Of a DNA stretch of 64,000 nucleotides, positions 49,605-62,690 are shown piece after piece. Within the stretch, counting starts at the first letter, position 1. Every line of letters starts with the position of its first letter. The notes beneath the pieces are model-generated. The model was not told where the DNA came from and did not search any database. It saw only the letters and a list, made by a program, of their open reading frames with translations. The translations under genes were made by a program, and so were the position numbers. This stretch comes from Chrysomallon squamiferum (Eukaryota > Mollusca > Gastropoda > Neomphalida > Peltospiridae): contig CM022670.1 of assembly GCA_012295275.1 (NCBI GenBank), positions 41,240,474 to 41,304,473 of the forward strand, written 5' to 3'.

Positions 49605-49790
49605 TTTTAACAATAAAATATCTTTTAATATTCAAAAATAAAATACTTTTTAATATTCAAAAACAAAATATACTTTTATATTCAAAAACAAAATATACTT
49701 TTATATTCAAAAAGAATATCTTTTAATATTCAAAAACAAAATATATTTTAATATTAAGAAATATAATTGATTTTAATATTTGAAAAACAA
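49605..49790. repeat. About 30-bp tandem repeat
   Basis: AATATTCAAAAACAAAATAT followed by ACTTTT, six imperfect units. Confidence 0.9.
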
Positions 49791-50050
49791 CGTCTAAGAT
49801 ATACATACATTCATGGAAGACTGTTAGTTGTCACAAAGCTGTATTTACATTACTAAAAATATACTGCGAGATATGAAAAGAATAAGAATCAAGATGATAT
49901 GAAGTGTTTGAGTGGACAGTGTGTGTTTGAGTGGGCGAGTGATGTGTAAGTGATTGTAACACAGTGAGATAGATGTAGGTGATGAGATAAATCATGCTGA
50001 AGAAAACTGTCACAAGCAATCAATGGTAAACAGTCTCATTTCTAACTGCT

Positions 50051-50115
50051 CACGTGGTCCAGTGGTTAGTGCACTCGTACTGACCAGGTCAAGTACATGA
50101 GATCAATTCTCAGCA
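50051..50115 (+). mobile_element. tRNA-derived SINE head
   Basis: ACGTGGTCCAGTGGTTAGTG is a good A box, and GAGATCAATTCTC at 50100-50112 a B-box match at tRNA spacing. Acceptor-stem pairing is absent, so it is a SINE-like remnant. About 110 bp of tRNA-unrelated sequence follow. Confidence 0.55.
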
Positions 50116-50315
50116 GAAACTCTCTCTAAATACTTCAGTGAGGAGTATTTGTGAGAATCAAATCTCTTCGTGGAATAAAACGAGATTAACAGAAAGCAGG
50201 ATCAAATATCCTTCATTTATCAATTGAGCCTTTGCTCATATCAGACAACTAGATTGTATATGTAAAAAAAAATGTTAAAATTAAAAAAATGTTTTTACAC
50301 CTCTTTTGTCAAGTG

Positions 50316-50318
<3 letters not shown>

Positions 50319-50359
<41 letters not shown>
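50319..50359. repeat. (CA)n microsatellite
   Basis: About 20 uninterrupted CA units. Confidence 0.97.
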
Positions 50360-50361
<2 letters not shown>

Positions 50362-51329
50362 TGACTGTTTAGTTAAATCATATAAACAAAGAATCATGTT
50401 AATTCTGAAGTAAATAAAAGATGTCTTATTGTGCAGGATTTCTCCGTCTCTAACAATCCTGCATTTCTGTCAGCCACAAACATCATTATTTTTCACAACA
50501 GGTAATAAAAATTCATTTATTCAAATCTACGATATCAGTTTACATACAACTCATCTAAGGTAATTTGTTATTGAAGATAAAAAAAACTATTGTCCATTAA
50601 CAGGAACATTTCAAAAAGACGTTTGTGGTTAATTTTCTAAATTTAGAATTAATTACTTGAACAGTTTTAATAACAGAAAAAAAAGAGGTTAATACTTGAT
50701 TGGAAATGTTTCGATTCAAAGCTATGGATTTTCTCTGTATAATATGAGACTATGAACCACAGTAATCATGAAAAAGTAATCACTTTGATTTAGATATGTT
50801 TTCTTTAGATAACTCTAAATCATTTTAGTCTCAGCTTACACTAGTTAGATCTAGTTACTGCTAAAGTCTAACTCACATATCTCTTGTTCTCACTGAATCT
50901 CTGGCAATTTCCTAATCAGACCGTATCCCCATGTCCGGTTAATCCTAACAATGGGAAGGTTTACATAATAAAAATTCTTATTGCTAAATGACAAACTTTT
51001 TTCAGATATGGTTAGTAAACAATGAAAAAAGAAAACCAATATAATCTAACAATTTTTAATATTAATGTTTTGACATGTTAACAAATTGGCATTTATTTAA
51101 ATGGATTATAAATATAGATATAATTAAAGAGAAAAGATACGAGTCAAACTGACGTGAAATGAAATAACAGTGAATCCTTGCCTTTTGTAATTCATGTGAT
51201 ACTTTAACCCACATTATCAATATCTAAAAAATAACAACAAATAAACAAATAAATAAATTCACATTCCAAACATTCAAAACAAATACTCAGTTTAAGAATT
51301 TTTTTTTTACTGTTAACAAAAAAAAAAAC

Positions 51330-51760
51330 AAAAAAAATGTTTCAACACCATCACCACACAATGCTGGAATTTTAACTGTTGATCGACCTTTCACCTCGAT
51401 TGCCATCTCGTTGCCATAGCAACAGGCCCTGCTCTCGCTGACTAGCAGAGTTTTTCCAATCAATATCAATGTTTTATTATTTAATGAAGCTGTATTTGCC
51501 ACGCTCTGCCGATGCCTTTATCCCCTGCAACCAACAACACAGCCATTTCTCCACACTCGCCCACTTAAAACTACACCAGCTTTTCATCAAACCATTCTCC
51601 ATGTCCACGATGCCATTGTTGCCAGCAACCTTACCATGAAAGTGACTGTATCGCAGAGAACACGCTTTTTTAGAGTGCGTTCTGGCATCAGGCTGAAGAC
51701 TACAAACATTTGCAGCTCCAAAGACAAATGTTCTGTCCATGCTTGTGATATTGTTCAAGT
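51330..51760. other. Complex intronic island with X-box
   Basis: Non-repetitive sequence carrying GTTGCCATAGCAAC at 51410-51423 and a second palindrome, GTTGCCAGCAAC, at 51617-51628. Overlapping minus-strand open frames of 71 and 93 codons match no family known to me. Confidence 0.35.
51410..51423. promoter_or_regulatory. X-box (RFX site) candidate 3
   Basis: GTTGCCATAGCAAC, identical over all 14 bases to the site at 27440-27453. Confidence 0.5.
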
Positions 51761-52688
51761 TTGCAGAACCTTTTTTTTGAAAAGAAGATCGATATGTCTA
51801 CCATTTTCTATGGCATTTAATATTACAAATTGCAAAATGCACTGGAAATTGTTTATCGAGTTATTATCTTAACAAAGCATTGATATCACTGTCTGTACTG
51901 TTCAGAGGTTCAAGTGAAAATCTTTTGTATATGGTCTTTATCAACGTGCACTGTGAGAGAATTACTTTTTTCACTCTCTTTTTAGACAAAAGAATTCTTT
52001 TATTGTTGCTGTTAGGAATAGAATTTTATGAAGTTTTTTTTTTTCCCAATACATTAATGACTGACAAATATTTAGATAAGTAAATGGTAGTGAACTGTAT
52101 TATAATTACAGCAAACTGTCAACTTACTTCATAAAGCTTTTAACATCTTGATATGGCCCATGGGATACAAACAAAATGGCTATTGTGTTGATGGTGTGTG
52201 TATGTCAATTTTAAAAAGAATATATTTTGTCAATCCTGTTTTTGATAAATAAAAACAAAATGAAAGGTGCTTAGATGTAACCATAACATCAAGAAAGAAG
52301 ATAACAGATAAATTCAACATCTCAATATATAAAATAAATTAAAATATTCGTAGACAGCAAATAATGACAGAAAGAAAGAAATAAACAAATAAAGGAACAA
52401 ACACAAACTAATGACAAAGAAAGAAGGAAGGAAGGAAGGAAAGAAAGGTTTGGAAAAATGATTCATGGGGTAATAAAAATAAGATCTATAAATAATGAGT
52501 AATTTTAATTATTATTTATCTTTCTAACTTTGACAACAAGCTGATGACTAATTATGAAGATGACTGTATGTTGAGTCACGTTCTTGCTAATGAGTGAAAC
52601 TCATGATTCCAAGTTTTATTAAAATTTATGTAACATTGAGAAAAACCAGTGAAACCTGACACACCGCACACGCAACACATAAAACAAG

Positions 52689-52800
52689 CGAATAGTGGAT
52701 CAGTGGTTATAATGTGGCTCAGGGGTCAAGACACTGACTTTAAGACTGGAAGGTTCTTGTTTCAAATCATGATACTGCTTGAGAGAAAAGTCTGCAGTAT
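52689..52800 (+). mobile_element. tRNA-derived SINE with trinucleotide tail
   Basis: TGGCTCAGGGGTCAAGACAC (52715-52734) fits an A box, and GTTTCAAATCA (52759-52769) a B box at tRNA spacing. A second A-box-like TGGATCAGTGGTTAT lies just upstream. The unit is followed by an ACT/ATT trinucleotide tract from about 52810, as SINE tails often are. Confidence 0.55.
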
Positions 52801-52809
52801 AATTACATC

Positions 52810-52995
52810 ATATACTACTACTACCACTTCTACTACCACAACCACAAACCATCACTGCTATTACTATTATTATCATAACCACTAGTACTACTTATCACCT
52901 TACAGCATTAATATTACTACTCTACAACCACACACTACAGTGACTATTATTATTCATATTATTACTTTTATTATTATTATTATTATTATTATTGA
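52810..52995. repeat. ACT/CCA/ATT trinucleotide repeat
   Basis: CTACTACTACC units, then ATT units at 52955-52993. Confidence 0.92.
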
Positions 52996-53099
52996 TCAGT
53001 ATTCGCAGTTTTATTGCTATGCATATCATTACATTATTTCAGGAATTTAGCGTTTTCTTTTTAATTTTTAATTGTTCCCCTCTCCCGTCCATTTTTTTT

Positions 53100-53420
53100 T
53101 GTCCTGGCAAATAATTTCTTTAGATTCGCAGCCTCAAAGTGAGAAATTTTTATTTTATGAATACATTACACAGCACTGTAACACTGACATGTGTCTCACG
53201 CATGCCCAAGAATGCTGATGACCGATTCAGTTTGGAGCGAGTGAGTGACTGATGAATCAGCCAAATTTACATCAATTAGCGATTGAATCAGTTCGTTTGG
53301 AGGCTGGAATTTCAACAATTGGTTATCATTTGTGTTCGATGTGAAATCAGTTGGGCTTGGGTCAAAACAGCAGGCCCTGAGAAACTATCGAACCAGTTAC
53401 ATCATGGGATGTTTCATCTT
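53100..53420. other. Complex intronic island
   Basis: Non-repetitive and moderately GC-rich, with several GATTCAGTT/GAATCAGTT words. No exon recognised. Confidence 0.3.
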
Positions 53421-54454
53421 TTAATGTTTTTATTTCTTTCCAGGGCTTAAATGACTATTTTGTTGTGTTTATGAGTCATGTGAAGATTACTAGTTAACAG
53501 TGTTTGCTGTTAACTAAACGAAGTTGGGGATGGAGTGGGTTAAATGATGACAACATCACTTGTGAAAATATGTTTTCATTTAGTAGTCATAACTGAATAA
53601 ATGTTTTCCGTGACAGAATTCTTTAAAATATGTTTTATCATTAAACTGTTTATTACTTAAAATGTTGGAGTTTTTTCCTTTCTTCTTTTTTTTTTTTTTT
53701 TAAGCCCCAGAATCAGATTTTAAAAACCTTTATCTTATGCATTAACGGTAGACCTGAAAGTTACTTAAAAATGAAAATATCACTTTAAAAAGGTTTTAAT
53801 TCTGAGGCCAGATGACACTGAGATGAGAGAGATTTCGGTTTTTACAAATGTTGTTGTGAAGCTGGTGACAATGGCTGTGTGAAAGAGACTAATGTTTTTT
53901 GTTAACGAGAACAAAGACACACCCAACATCACTTAGTAACCAACCCAGAAAAATAACAATGATGTTGTTGTACAAATAATATTCTTCTTTCTGTCTTTTT
54001 TCTTTTGTCCTTTCCTTTGTCCATTACTTTTCCTTTCTTCTTTATTTCTTTCTTACTTTCTTTCTTTTAAGCGACGTCATTTTATAATTTATTTTTTTAG
54101 CTTCTTTAATTTTCTTTCTCGTTATTTTCTCTTTACGTTAAATGCAATTTAATTTTATTTTTAAGAAATCTTTTCTTCTTCTTTCTTCTTCTTCATTATT
54201 CAAAGATTCAGAAAGTCTTGATAACAAATTAAAATCGTTTTATTATTCTTTGCTAATGTTTGTTTTTTTCTGTTCGTTTTGGTTGTTTCTTTTTTTTCAA
54301 TGACGTAATCACGTAACTGAATGTTTCAAGTGTTTTAATAATATTAGCTTTCAGATATATTTTTATTAATGTGTCATTATAATCTGTCAACACTTTATCC
54401 TAGATTTAGACTTTTTTTTTAAATTGCTGGAACGGAAATTGCAAATACTGATTA

Positions 54455-54620
54455 ATAATAATAATAATAATAATAATAACAGTGATTAAAAAGGATGTTG
54501 ATGATGATAATGATAATAACAATAATAATAATTATAATAATAATAATAACAATGATAATATTAATGATAATGATAATACTAAAAATGATAATGACAATAA
54601 CAATAATAATAATAATTAAA
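54455..54620. repeat. AAT/GAT repeat
   Basis: AATAAT then GATGATAATGATAATA units. Confidence 0.93.
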
Positions 54621-54829
54621 AAAACTGCCACCCATCATATAAATGTGATTTTTCTTCCTTTTTTTTTTCATATTTGTATTTATCTGTATCATCTATAAAA
54701 AACATTCATGCAGATAATTCAGAAAATGAAACAAATGGACAAACGAAAAAAACAATAAAAAAAAAAACTGCCCTTCGTTTAAATAAGTGTGTCTTTCTTC
54801 TTTCTTTCTCTCTGGTATTCATGATTACT

Positions 54830-55150
54830 TAGAATCCTCTGGCTGGTATGCTAATCAGACAATACTGAAACAAAATCTGATAAGGAACAGAATGTTGCAT
54901 ATTACACAATGAGCATTACGGAAGACTGAAACAGTGGAGATTGTAAACATTGCCTGTAGCTGTTGTTCGCAATCAGATTACCATCGGGTTTACGTGATTT
55001 CCATATTCAAATGTGTTCACTGTTACACCAACGTCTGTGTCATCCTGCATGCCCGATTAACCCTTTCACTGACAAACATCCATATCAGCACACACAAACA
55101 TTGTTAGCGTCATCAATATACATAGCTGTTTTGGGGTATTTCCTAGGCAG
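54830..55150. other. Complex intronic island
   Basis: Non-repetitive, with an octamer-like ATGCTAAT at 54849-54856. No coding evidence. Confidence 0.3.
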
Positions 55151-55660
55151 AAGTTCTGTTTGTAAATACCATAGATAAATTTCTTTTGTTTATCATTGTT
55201 TTTATTCATTTCTTCGTGAGTGGAGGAAAACAAAAACATATCTGTGTGGATTACGTTTATCCTTTATTATTAGAAAAGACTGATTTCAGCAATGATTAGG
55301 ATAAGAGTTTAGAAATGTACTAAATCTGTTTAGGCTGTTTCTTTAGAATTACTAATGAGGATGTATGCTGATTTAACCCTTGAACAAATGTAACTAATAG
55401 TATTAGTTTACTTATGTATAATTAATATCATTCATACTGTACAACATTTCAGATTACCAGATTAAAATATTTGTTTCCATTTTTGGATTATGCAGTGTTT
55501 CAAGTATCATTGTTGAAGACAAAAATTATTTTCTTTTTAAGTTTATTTTATTGTTCAAGTCAAATCTAGTTTCCATTTTTATTTCAGGCAATACGTATTA
55601 GAGTACAAGCATTGTACAAAACAGCTGACCTTTTCAAACAACAAGATATACCTGACACAG

Positions 55661-55760
55661 TTTTATTTTACTGTTAGACAAAATTAACTTCAGTTCTTTT
55701 GAATCTTAGTTTTATTTTACTGCAGGAGACAAAATTAACTTCAGTCTTCATCTTACTTGA
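55661..55760. repeat. 49-bp direct duplication
   Basis: TTTTATTTTACTG followed by AGACAAAATTAACTTCAG occurs at 55661 and again at 55710. Confidence 0.85.
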
Positions 55761-57499
55761 CATTTCTGATGTAATTTTACTTCATTTACGAGTCCAAATT
55801 GGCTTCTATTTTGCATGTGACAGATTGCAATTGGTTTATTTGCAAAGTTATTGTATTATATTCTCCTCTCTAATGATCTCATTTTGAATTACAATATCAC
55901 ATAGTTGATGTTTGTCTACTAACCTAATTATCTGTCGTTTCATAACCACGGCAACCCTGATAATCATTAACTGCAGAGCTAAGCTGGCCATGTCTGCCAC
56001 CAGGAACCAGGAAGATATTGATATCTCATCTCAGAGTGCCACGCCAATAACTAACACTGACAAATATTTAGCTCAAAAGTAATCAACATTTTTTCTACTT
56101 TCATTGATCTGTGGAAGAAAAGTAATAAAAAAATGTTCTAAAAATAATAAAAATAATAGATAAAAGTAATTGATATTCTCTCTCCTGGTGTCACGTTTGT
56201 TGTCGAACTTAGCTTCCGAATTTCAAAGAACATAAAACATTGATGGTTTGCGTAAGAGGTTATTATTATTTTTTTTTTAAAAAGCACAATAAAGATTTTT
56301 AATATTTAATTGCAAAATTGAAGGCAAAAAAAAAAAAAAAAAAAACAGCCAACGTGTTAGAACAATACAATAACGGTTCAATACAAAGTATTTAATTCCA
56401 AAATTCAAGGGAAATATTTTATTTTTACATCCGTTTTGAAAAAAAAAAAAAAAAAAAAAAAAAAAATGAATGGAATAATGAAGGGAAAGAAGAAAAGAAA
56501 TAAAAATAAAGAAAACATTTAATCTTTTGTCCAACTGCTGCAGCAATTTGAATAATTTGAAGAAGTGAAATAAGTGTGCTGGCACTTAGTAGAAGATTGC
56601 TCACAAAAATCAATGACTGCAATTCTGGTCAAAGCAATTCCAAAGCAGCACTATCAAATAAATTTCTGTTTTTTTTTTCTTTTTTTTCATTCTTCTTTAA
56701 ACAAGAGTAAAAAAAAAAAAAAAAATTGAAAAAAAAGATAAAAAAAGATATATTCTTCTTAGAATTAGTAATTTTTTTTTTTGTTAATTAAATGTTTAAA
56801 TAAAGTGATGAATTACAAGAATGAAAAAAAAAAAAATAATTTTGTTTTTCTTCAAAAACAAACTAAATTAAAATATTATTTATTGTCCTGTTGTATATTC
56901 TTCTGAAAATGGATTTGTTATATTATTATTTCTGTTTCAGTTTTATCTTATTCAGAGTTTCAAGTTGAAGGTTTTTGTGTGACACTACTGATTTATTTTT
57001 AACTTCGTCTCAGAATAAAGATATTTGACAACACAGCCAAAACCAATTCCAGCTCAAACCACAGTTTGAGAAAACAGAATGAGAGAAAGAATGAAAATTC
57101 TAGACGAAGAGTAGAACTTTAAATTAAAAAAAAAAAAAAAAAAAGGTTTAAAAATTAAAAAAAAAAAAAAAATGTAAAGTATAATTTAATTTTACTTTGA
57201 TTAATACTGTGAACTGTTAAAGCATCAGTCTGGTTTCAATCTGTTTTCATCTTTTTTATTTTATGTATAACAAACCACAGAATAAAGACTGATGAAGAAA
57301 AAGTAATTAAAAAAAAGAGAAAAGAAACAGGAAGACAAAGAAAGACAGATGGTATGGGACAGATGTTTGTGAAGAAGACAAAACAAATAATTTATCTAAT
57401 ACTGTAGACATGTTGTGATATATGTATGACAAAAGAAAATTTGTATAATTTTATACTGTTATTAGTTTTCTGTTTAAATATTCTGTCCATCAATTTACA

Positions 57500-57725
57500 C
57501 CCACACACACATAAACTCACAGACTGCATACACACATATTCTTTTACATGTATACATATATTCTAAAATACACACATACAAACATACATACACACAAACA
57601 CACATAAAACAAGCACATACACATGAACACACTAACACACAAACCAGAACACATACATACACTCATACATATACTTACACAAACACACCTACACACAAAC
57701 GTACTCGCACACACACACACAGTCA
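57500..57725. repeat. CA/ACATA-rich simple repeat
   Basis: Irregular CACACATA and CATACATA units. Confidence 0.9.
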
Positions 57726-59149
57726 GACAGCCCTATAGCTGAGAACGTGACAAAAAAAAAAAAACTTATTATCTTTATTGACAGATAAGATCTCTCCTGT
57801 TTACTCTGATATTAAACAAAAAAAAGTAGTTAATTTGTCCTTCAGTTTGATTTATGATGTGGGTGTCGTAAGTTCAAACACCAAGATCAGATAATCATAC
57901 TTAACTTTTTATTTTTTTTACTTTCTCTGTCCTGTGAATGAATTCAGTTAATAAAGTATCCCACGTCTTTCTGTCCTGTAGTCTCAACTCGCATTTTAAC
58001 CTTAGTGATCATGCTGAGTGTTTTAATCATTCAAATTGAATGTATCATTAAAACAAAACATTCTGAACAATCATGGCATGACTTGGATGTCAGTTATATG
58101 TACATATGTATGATATATAATAAACAAATGTACACGAGTATAGAGAGAAAACAAACATATACAGACTGACAGATAAACTGATATATAAATATATATATAT
58201 AAATATAGATATATAGAGAGAGAGAGAGAGAGAGAGAGGCAGACAGACAGACAGATATATAGACAGATTGATAGAGAAAAATAATTGATAGATGAATAGA
58301 GAGATTTATAGACAGACAGACAGAAATACATACATATAAATAGAAAAAAATAGTTATTTTATGGTGATATATTTTTGTTGTTTTATAGATTGATTCCACT
58401 GCCAGTTTAACAATTTAATTTCCTTTTAAATGACTAAGTACAACGATAAATTATTTACTTTTGTGAAAATTTACAGCCTTAGTTCTTTTTACTAATATAT
58501 TCTCCTGTGTTTATTGTTGTTTGGAGAAGCCAGTTTATATTTGTTTTAAATCAGCAAACATTTAGTGATGTATTCTTGAAAACATCTGAGTGACAAAAAA
58601 AACCAGTGTTATGACACAAAATGAAATTCTGAGAAACAGTTTCATGTTAAAACATCTCTGTTGGCTGTGTTTATTTTCAGAGTTTACTGGGAATATGTGG
58701 GGTTTTGTAGTTGGTTACTGTTTTCTTCTTTTTCTTCTTCTTTTTGATGAAGAGGTAATGTTCATAGATTACAGTATTTTATCTTCTTTTAGTCTTTCAC
58801 AGTAACAGATAAAAAAAAATCATTTTCTCCAAGTACAGCAATAATGTATGATTGTGTTTTCCTCCCATTTACAAACCTCACCATTCTCTAAACATATTAC
58901 CAAAATTTTACATTATTTAAATTAAACAACATTATTACCCAAATATAACATTATTTAAGCAAAATGTCACTATTATGAAAATAGAATATTTCACAATTAC
59001 CCCATAGTAAATAAAACATTTTTGAAAAAAACACACGTGACTTTTGAACCATCAAACATTTGAAATATCACCTCCACTCATGTATTTATATTGATCTTCT
59101 TTCACCAAACTACAACAATGACTTGACTTATTTCAAAAGATGACTTTCA

Positions 59150-59500
59150 AACGCCCAGCAATAATTAACTTCAATCAAAGATTTCATCAATTTCCTCACT
59201 CACTTGAAGGAAAGAAGAAAAAGGGAAAAAAAAGAACACGAAATGTTCAAAGTCTCTCTGAGATCAATACTATCAACGATGCAGCAATAAAACATCAGCG
59301 CTGCTGCTATGCGCACGATGTTGATGATGTGTGATCACTTGACCAACTGTAATTAGACGGAAAGCAACATGTAGTGACACCATAATCAATTCTTCACTTG
59401 CACGTCTTCGTAACGATGTCGCTGCGTCGATGCTAAAAAGACTTTATTTATGTCCTAACCACACGAACACTGTAGTTTGTGCCTGATTAGAGCACGTCAG
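59150..59500. other. Complex intronic island
   Basis: Non-repetitive with several CG dinucleotides and TAATTAG. It lies directly before the 59.5-kb minisatellite. Confidence 0.3.
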
Positions 59501-60450
59501 TGTCTGAAGTTATGTCAGAGTAATCAGAGTGAAGTTATGTCAGTGATCAGTGTGTGAAGTTATGTCAGTGTTGTGTGTGTGAAGTTGTGTCAGAGTAGTC
59601 AGTGTCTGAAGTTATGTCAGAGTGATCAGCGTGTGAAGTTATGTCAGAGTGGTCAGTGTGTGAAGTTATGTCAGAGTGATCAGTGTGGAAGTTATGTCAG
59701 AGTGATGAGATTGTGAATATGTCAGTGTTGTGTGTGAAGTTATTTCAGAGTGATCAGTGTGTGAAGTTATGTCAGTGTTGTGTGTGTGAAGTTATGTCAG
59801 TGTTGTGTGTGAAGTTATGTCAGAGTGATCAGGTGTGTGAAGTTATGTCAGAGTGATCAGTGTGTGAAGTTATGTCAGAGTAGTCAGTGTATGAAGTTAT
59901 GTCAGTAATCAGTGTGTGAAGTTATGTCAGAGTGGCCAGTGTGTGAAGTTATGTCAGTGTTGTGTGTGAAGTTATGTCAGAGTAATCAGTGTGTTTAAAT
60001 CAATATATGATATCTATTTGGAGATCATCTGAAGTTATGTCAGAGTGATCAGCGTGTGAAGTTATGTCAGAGTGGTCAGTGTGTGAAGTTATGTCAGAGT
60101 GATCAGTGTGGAAGTTATGTCAGAGTGATGAGATTGTGAAGTATGTCAGTGTTGTGTGTGAAGTTATTTCAGAGTGATCAGTGTGTGAAGTTATGTCAGT
60201 GTTGTGTGTGTGAAGTTATGTCAGTGTTGTGTGTGAAGTTATGTCAGAGTGATCAGTGTGTGAAGTTATGTCAGAGTGATCAGTGTGTGAAGTTATGTCA
60301 GAGTAGTCAGTGTATGAAGTTATGTCAGTAATCAGTGTGTGAAGTTATGTCAGAGTGGCCAGTGTGTGAAGTTATGTCAGTGTTGTGTGTGAAGTTATGT
60401 CAGAGTAATCAGTGTGTTTAAATCAATATATGATATCTATTTGGAGATCA
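59500..60450. repeat. 27-bp minisatellite carrying a 423-bp tandem duplication
   Basis: Units GAAGTTATGTCAGAGTGATC then AGTGTGT alternate with shorter GTGTTGTGTGT forms. A 423-bp block is present twice, at 59606-60028 and 60029-60451. Both copies end in TTTAAATCAATATATGATAT and GGAGATCAT and differ at only a few positions. Confidence 0.95.
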
Positions 60451-61669
60451 TTTCATCATTTTGATGTTAACATAAAGTTAACATAAAGGAACAGTTAAAA
60501 TAAGTTTGTATTATCATTTTAATGTTAACATTTAACATGATGTGATGAGAGAAAATTACTGCCAGTGTTTGTGACTACACAAGACAAAAACGTAAATATT
60601 TAACTGTTGCCCTAATGATAGTATAAAAGTGAAGACTGCTCATTTGTTTGATCTACAAAAATCAACATTTTAGAAACTGAAAAACAAAATTTAACCATGG
60701 GAGGATATCTTTTGCTTCAGTTTAATTTACAAAAATTTACATTTTTGAAATAGCAGCAAGACCAATTAATTTTTGGTTGATGATAACATCTGAAATAATG
60801 GCAAATCTGCTGCTTCAGTTTGTTTTTGATCTACATTAAACAACATTTTAGATTTGTTATAAGATTAAAAGCAAGATCTAATTATTTTTAATGTTAACAA
60901 TTGACACAAAGGTGATATGAGAGAAAATCAACAGCTACAGTCTGTGTTTAATCTACACAAATCAACATTTTAGATTATGTTAGAAAACAAAAACAAAAAA
61001 ATTAAAATGAAAATCAATTTTCAGTTAATGGTAAGAATTGATATAAAGGTGATATCAATGGAAATCTACTCCTGAAGTTTGAATCATCTACAAAAATCTA
61101 CATTTTAGGTATATTAAAAGATAAAAACAAAGATCTAATTTTGGTTTACATTTGCCCATTACTGTCCTGATATTGTAAAAAACATAAATCAATATTTTAA
61201 CATAAACAATTTATACAATAATGATAAAATAGAAAAACCTGTATAGATCTGGTCTTACTCATCAAAACAACATTTTTGTATAGATATTTTCAGTTCAAAA
61301 AGTACACACACCTCTTGTAAACTAGTAGTTGAAAATGAAAAGAAATTACTCAATAGCCTAACCAATGAACTATAGTAAAATTTCTGTATTCATCACGAAT
61401 TGTCACTGAACAATCCTACTGCCACAGTTATAAATTAGAATTTCTCTTTGTCTCACATACAAAAGGAAAAATCTATCAGTGTTAAAATAAAATATTACAA
61501 TAAAATTGATAATGAACACATTGAAAATGTTCATAACAAAACACAATTTATGTTTTTTTTTGTGCCCAAATCAATAATAAATTTTTCTTAGAACACAGTT
61601 ATATTGTCTTAGCAAAATAATAAATTCTTCTAAAGACAAAATGTATTTTTTTATTGCCATTGTTTTTAA

Positions 61670-61990
61670 TTAGTTAAAGAAAAAATGTATATATATATAT
61701 ATATATATATATGAAAGATAAATATATATATAAAAAAAAAAAAAAGAAAAAGAAATAATTTTAAAAACTGCATGTGAAGGAACCACAAAAAAGCAATGGA
61801 ATGCAGTATGACAATATATATATATATATTGAAAAGAAAGAAAGAAAGAATTAAAAAATTGCATGTGAAGAAACTACACAAAGCAATGGAATATGGTATG
61901 ACAACAATATATATAGAAAAGAAAGAAAGAAAGAAAGAATTTTAAAAATTGAATGTGAAGGAACCACAGAAAAGTAATAGAATGTGGTTT
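61670..61990. repeat. About 85-bp tandem triplication with AT and GAAA microsatellites
   Basis: GCATGTGAAGGAACCACA-like segments recur at 61770, 61861 and 61952 (the last reads GAATGTGAAG), separated by TATATA and AAAGAAAG runs. Confidence 0.85.
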
Positions 61991-62690
61991 GACAACAAAA
62001 GCCTGCAGAAAGAAATAAAGGTTGCTCATTTCAAGTCAGCTGACACGCTACGTGAAGTTAGAACAATTCACCATCAAGCTAATGAGGAAGCTGACACAAG
62101 GAAGACAAACAGAAAACCTCGATCACTTCGTAATGGACTCAGAATGTATTTTTTGTGGAAATTTTTCTAAGTCGCCCTCCAAGACTACATTAGCAAGATG
62201 AATTACAAGAGATATGACATTTGTCAAAACAAGCAAAGATTAAATCAATAGGAAGATAATTTTCAATTCAAATGTGACTGAAACACGCAAAGTTGTAGTC
62301 TTTCTCAGAGCACTGTGATCATCTCCCACATTTTAAAAATGATTTAGAAAGAGGAAAATTGGCTGATCTGTCAGAATAAAAACATCCCTCGTGATCTGCA
62401 TATGAATTTTAGAAAATTAATATCAGTTAATGCAATTTCCATATATATCCATACACAACTTGACAGGCCGCAGCTCTCCGAGGCTCTTTGCGTTTTCTCG
62501 AAGGGAGCTGGAAATGAAGTGTAGATGACACCTGATGACTCTTCAGAATTCACAGCCAGCCATTCTGTCTTTGAGCAGCAATCTGCATCAATTAAAACAT
62601 GCAGAGTGGCTCTTACATCAAAGAAAAGCACGGCTAGTGAGATAAAAAGGAAAAGTGCAAGGATCTGCTGTATCTGAACTCAAACTAGCA
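61990..62690. other. Complex intronic island
   Basis: Two non-repetitive blocks, about 61990-62230 and 62290-62690, the second relatively GC-rich (62460-62520). Open frames of 73 (+) and 86 (-) codons match no family known to me. Confidence 0.3.

Noticed and set aside
57845-57885. B-box-like AAGTTCAAACACC
   Set aside because: No A box at the right distance.
60143-60331. 62-codon Cys-rich frame
   Set aside because: Translation of the 27-bp minisatellite.
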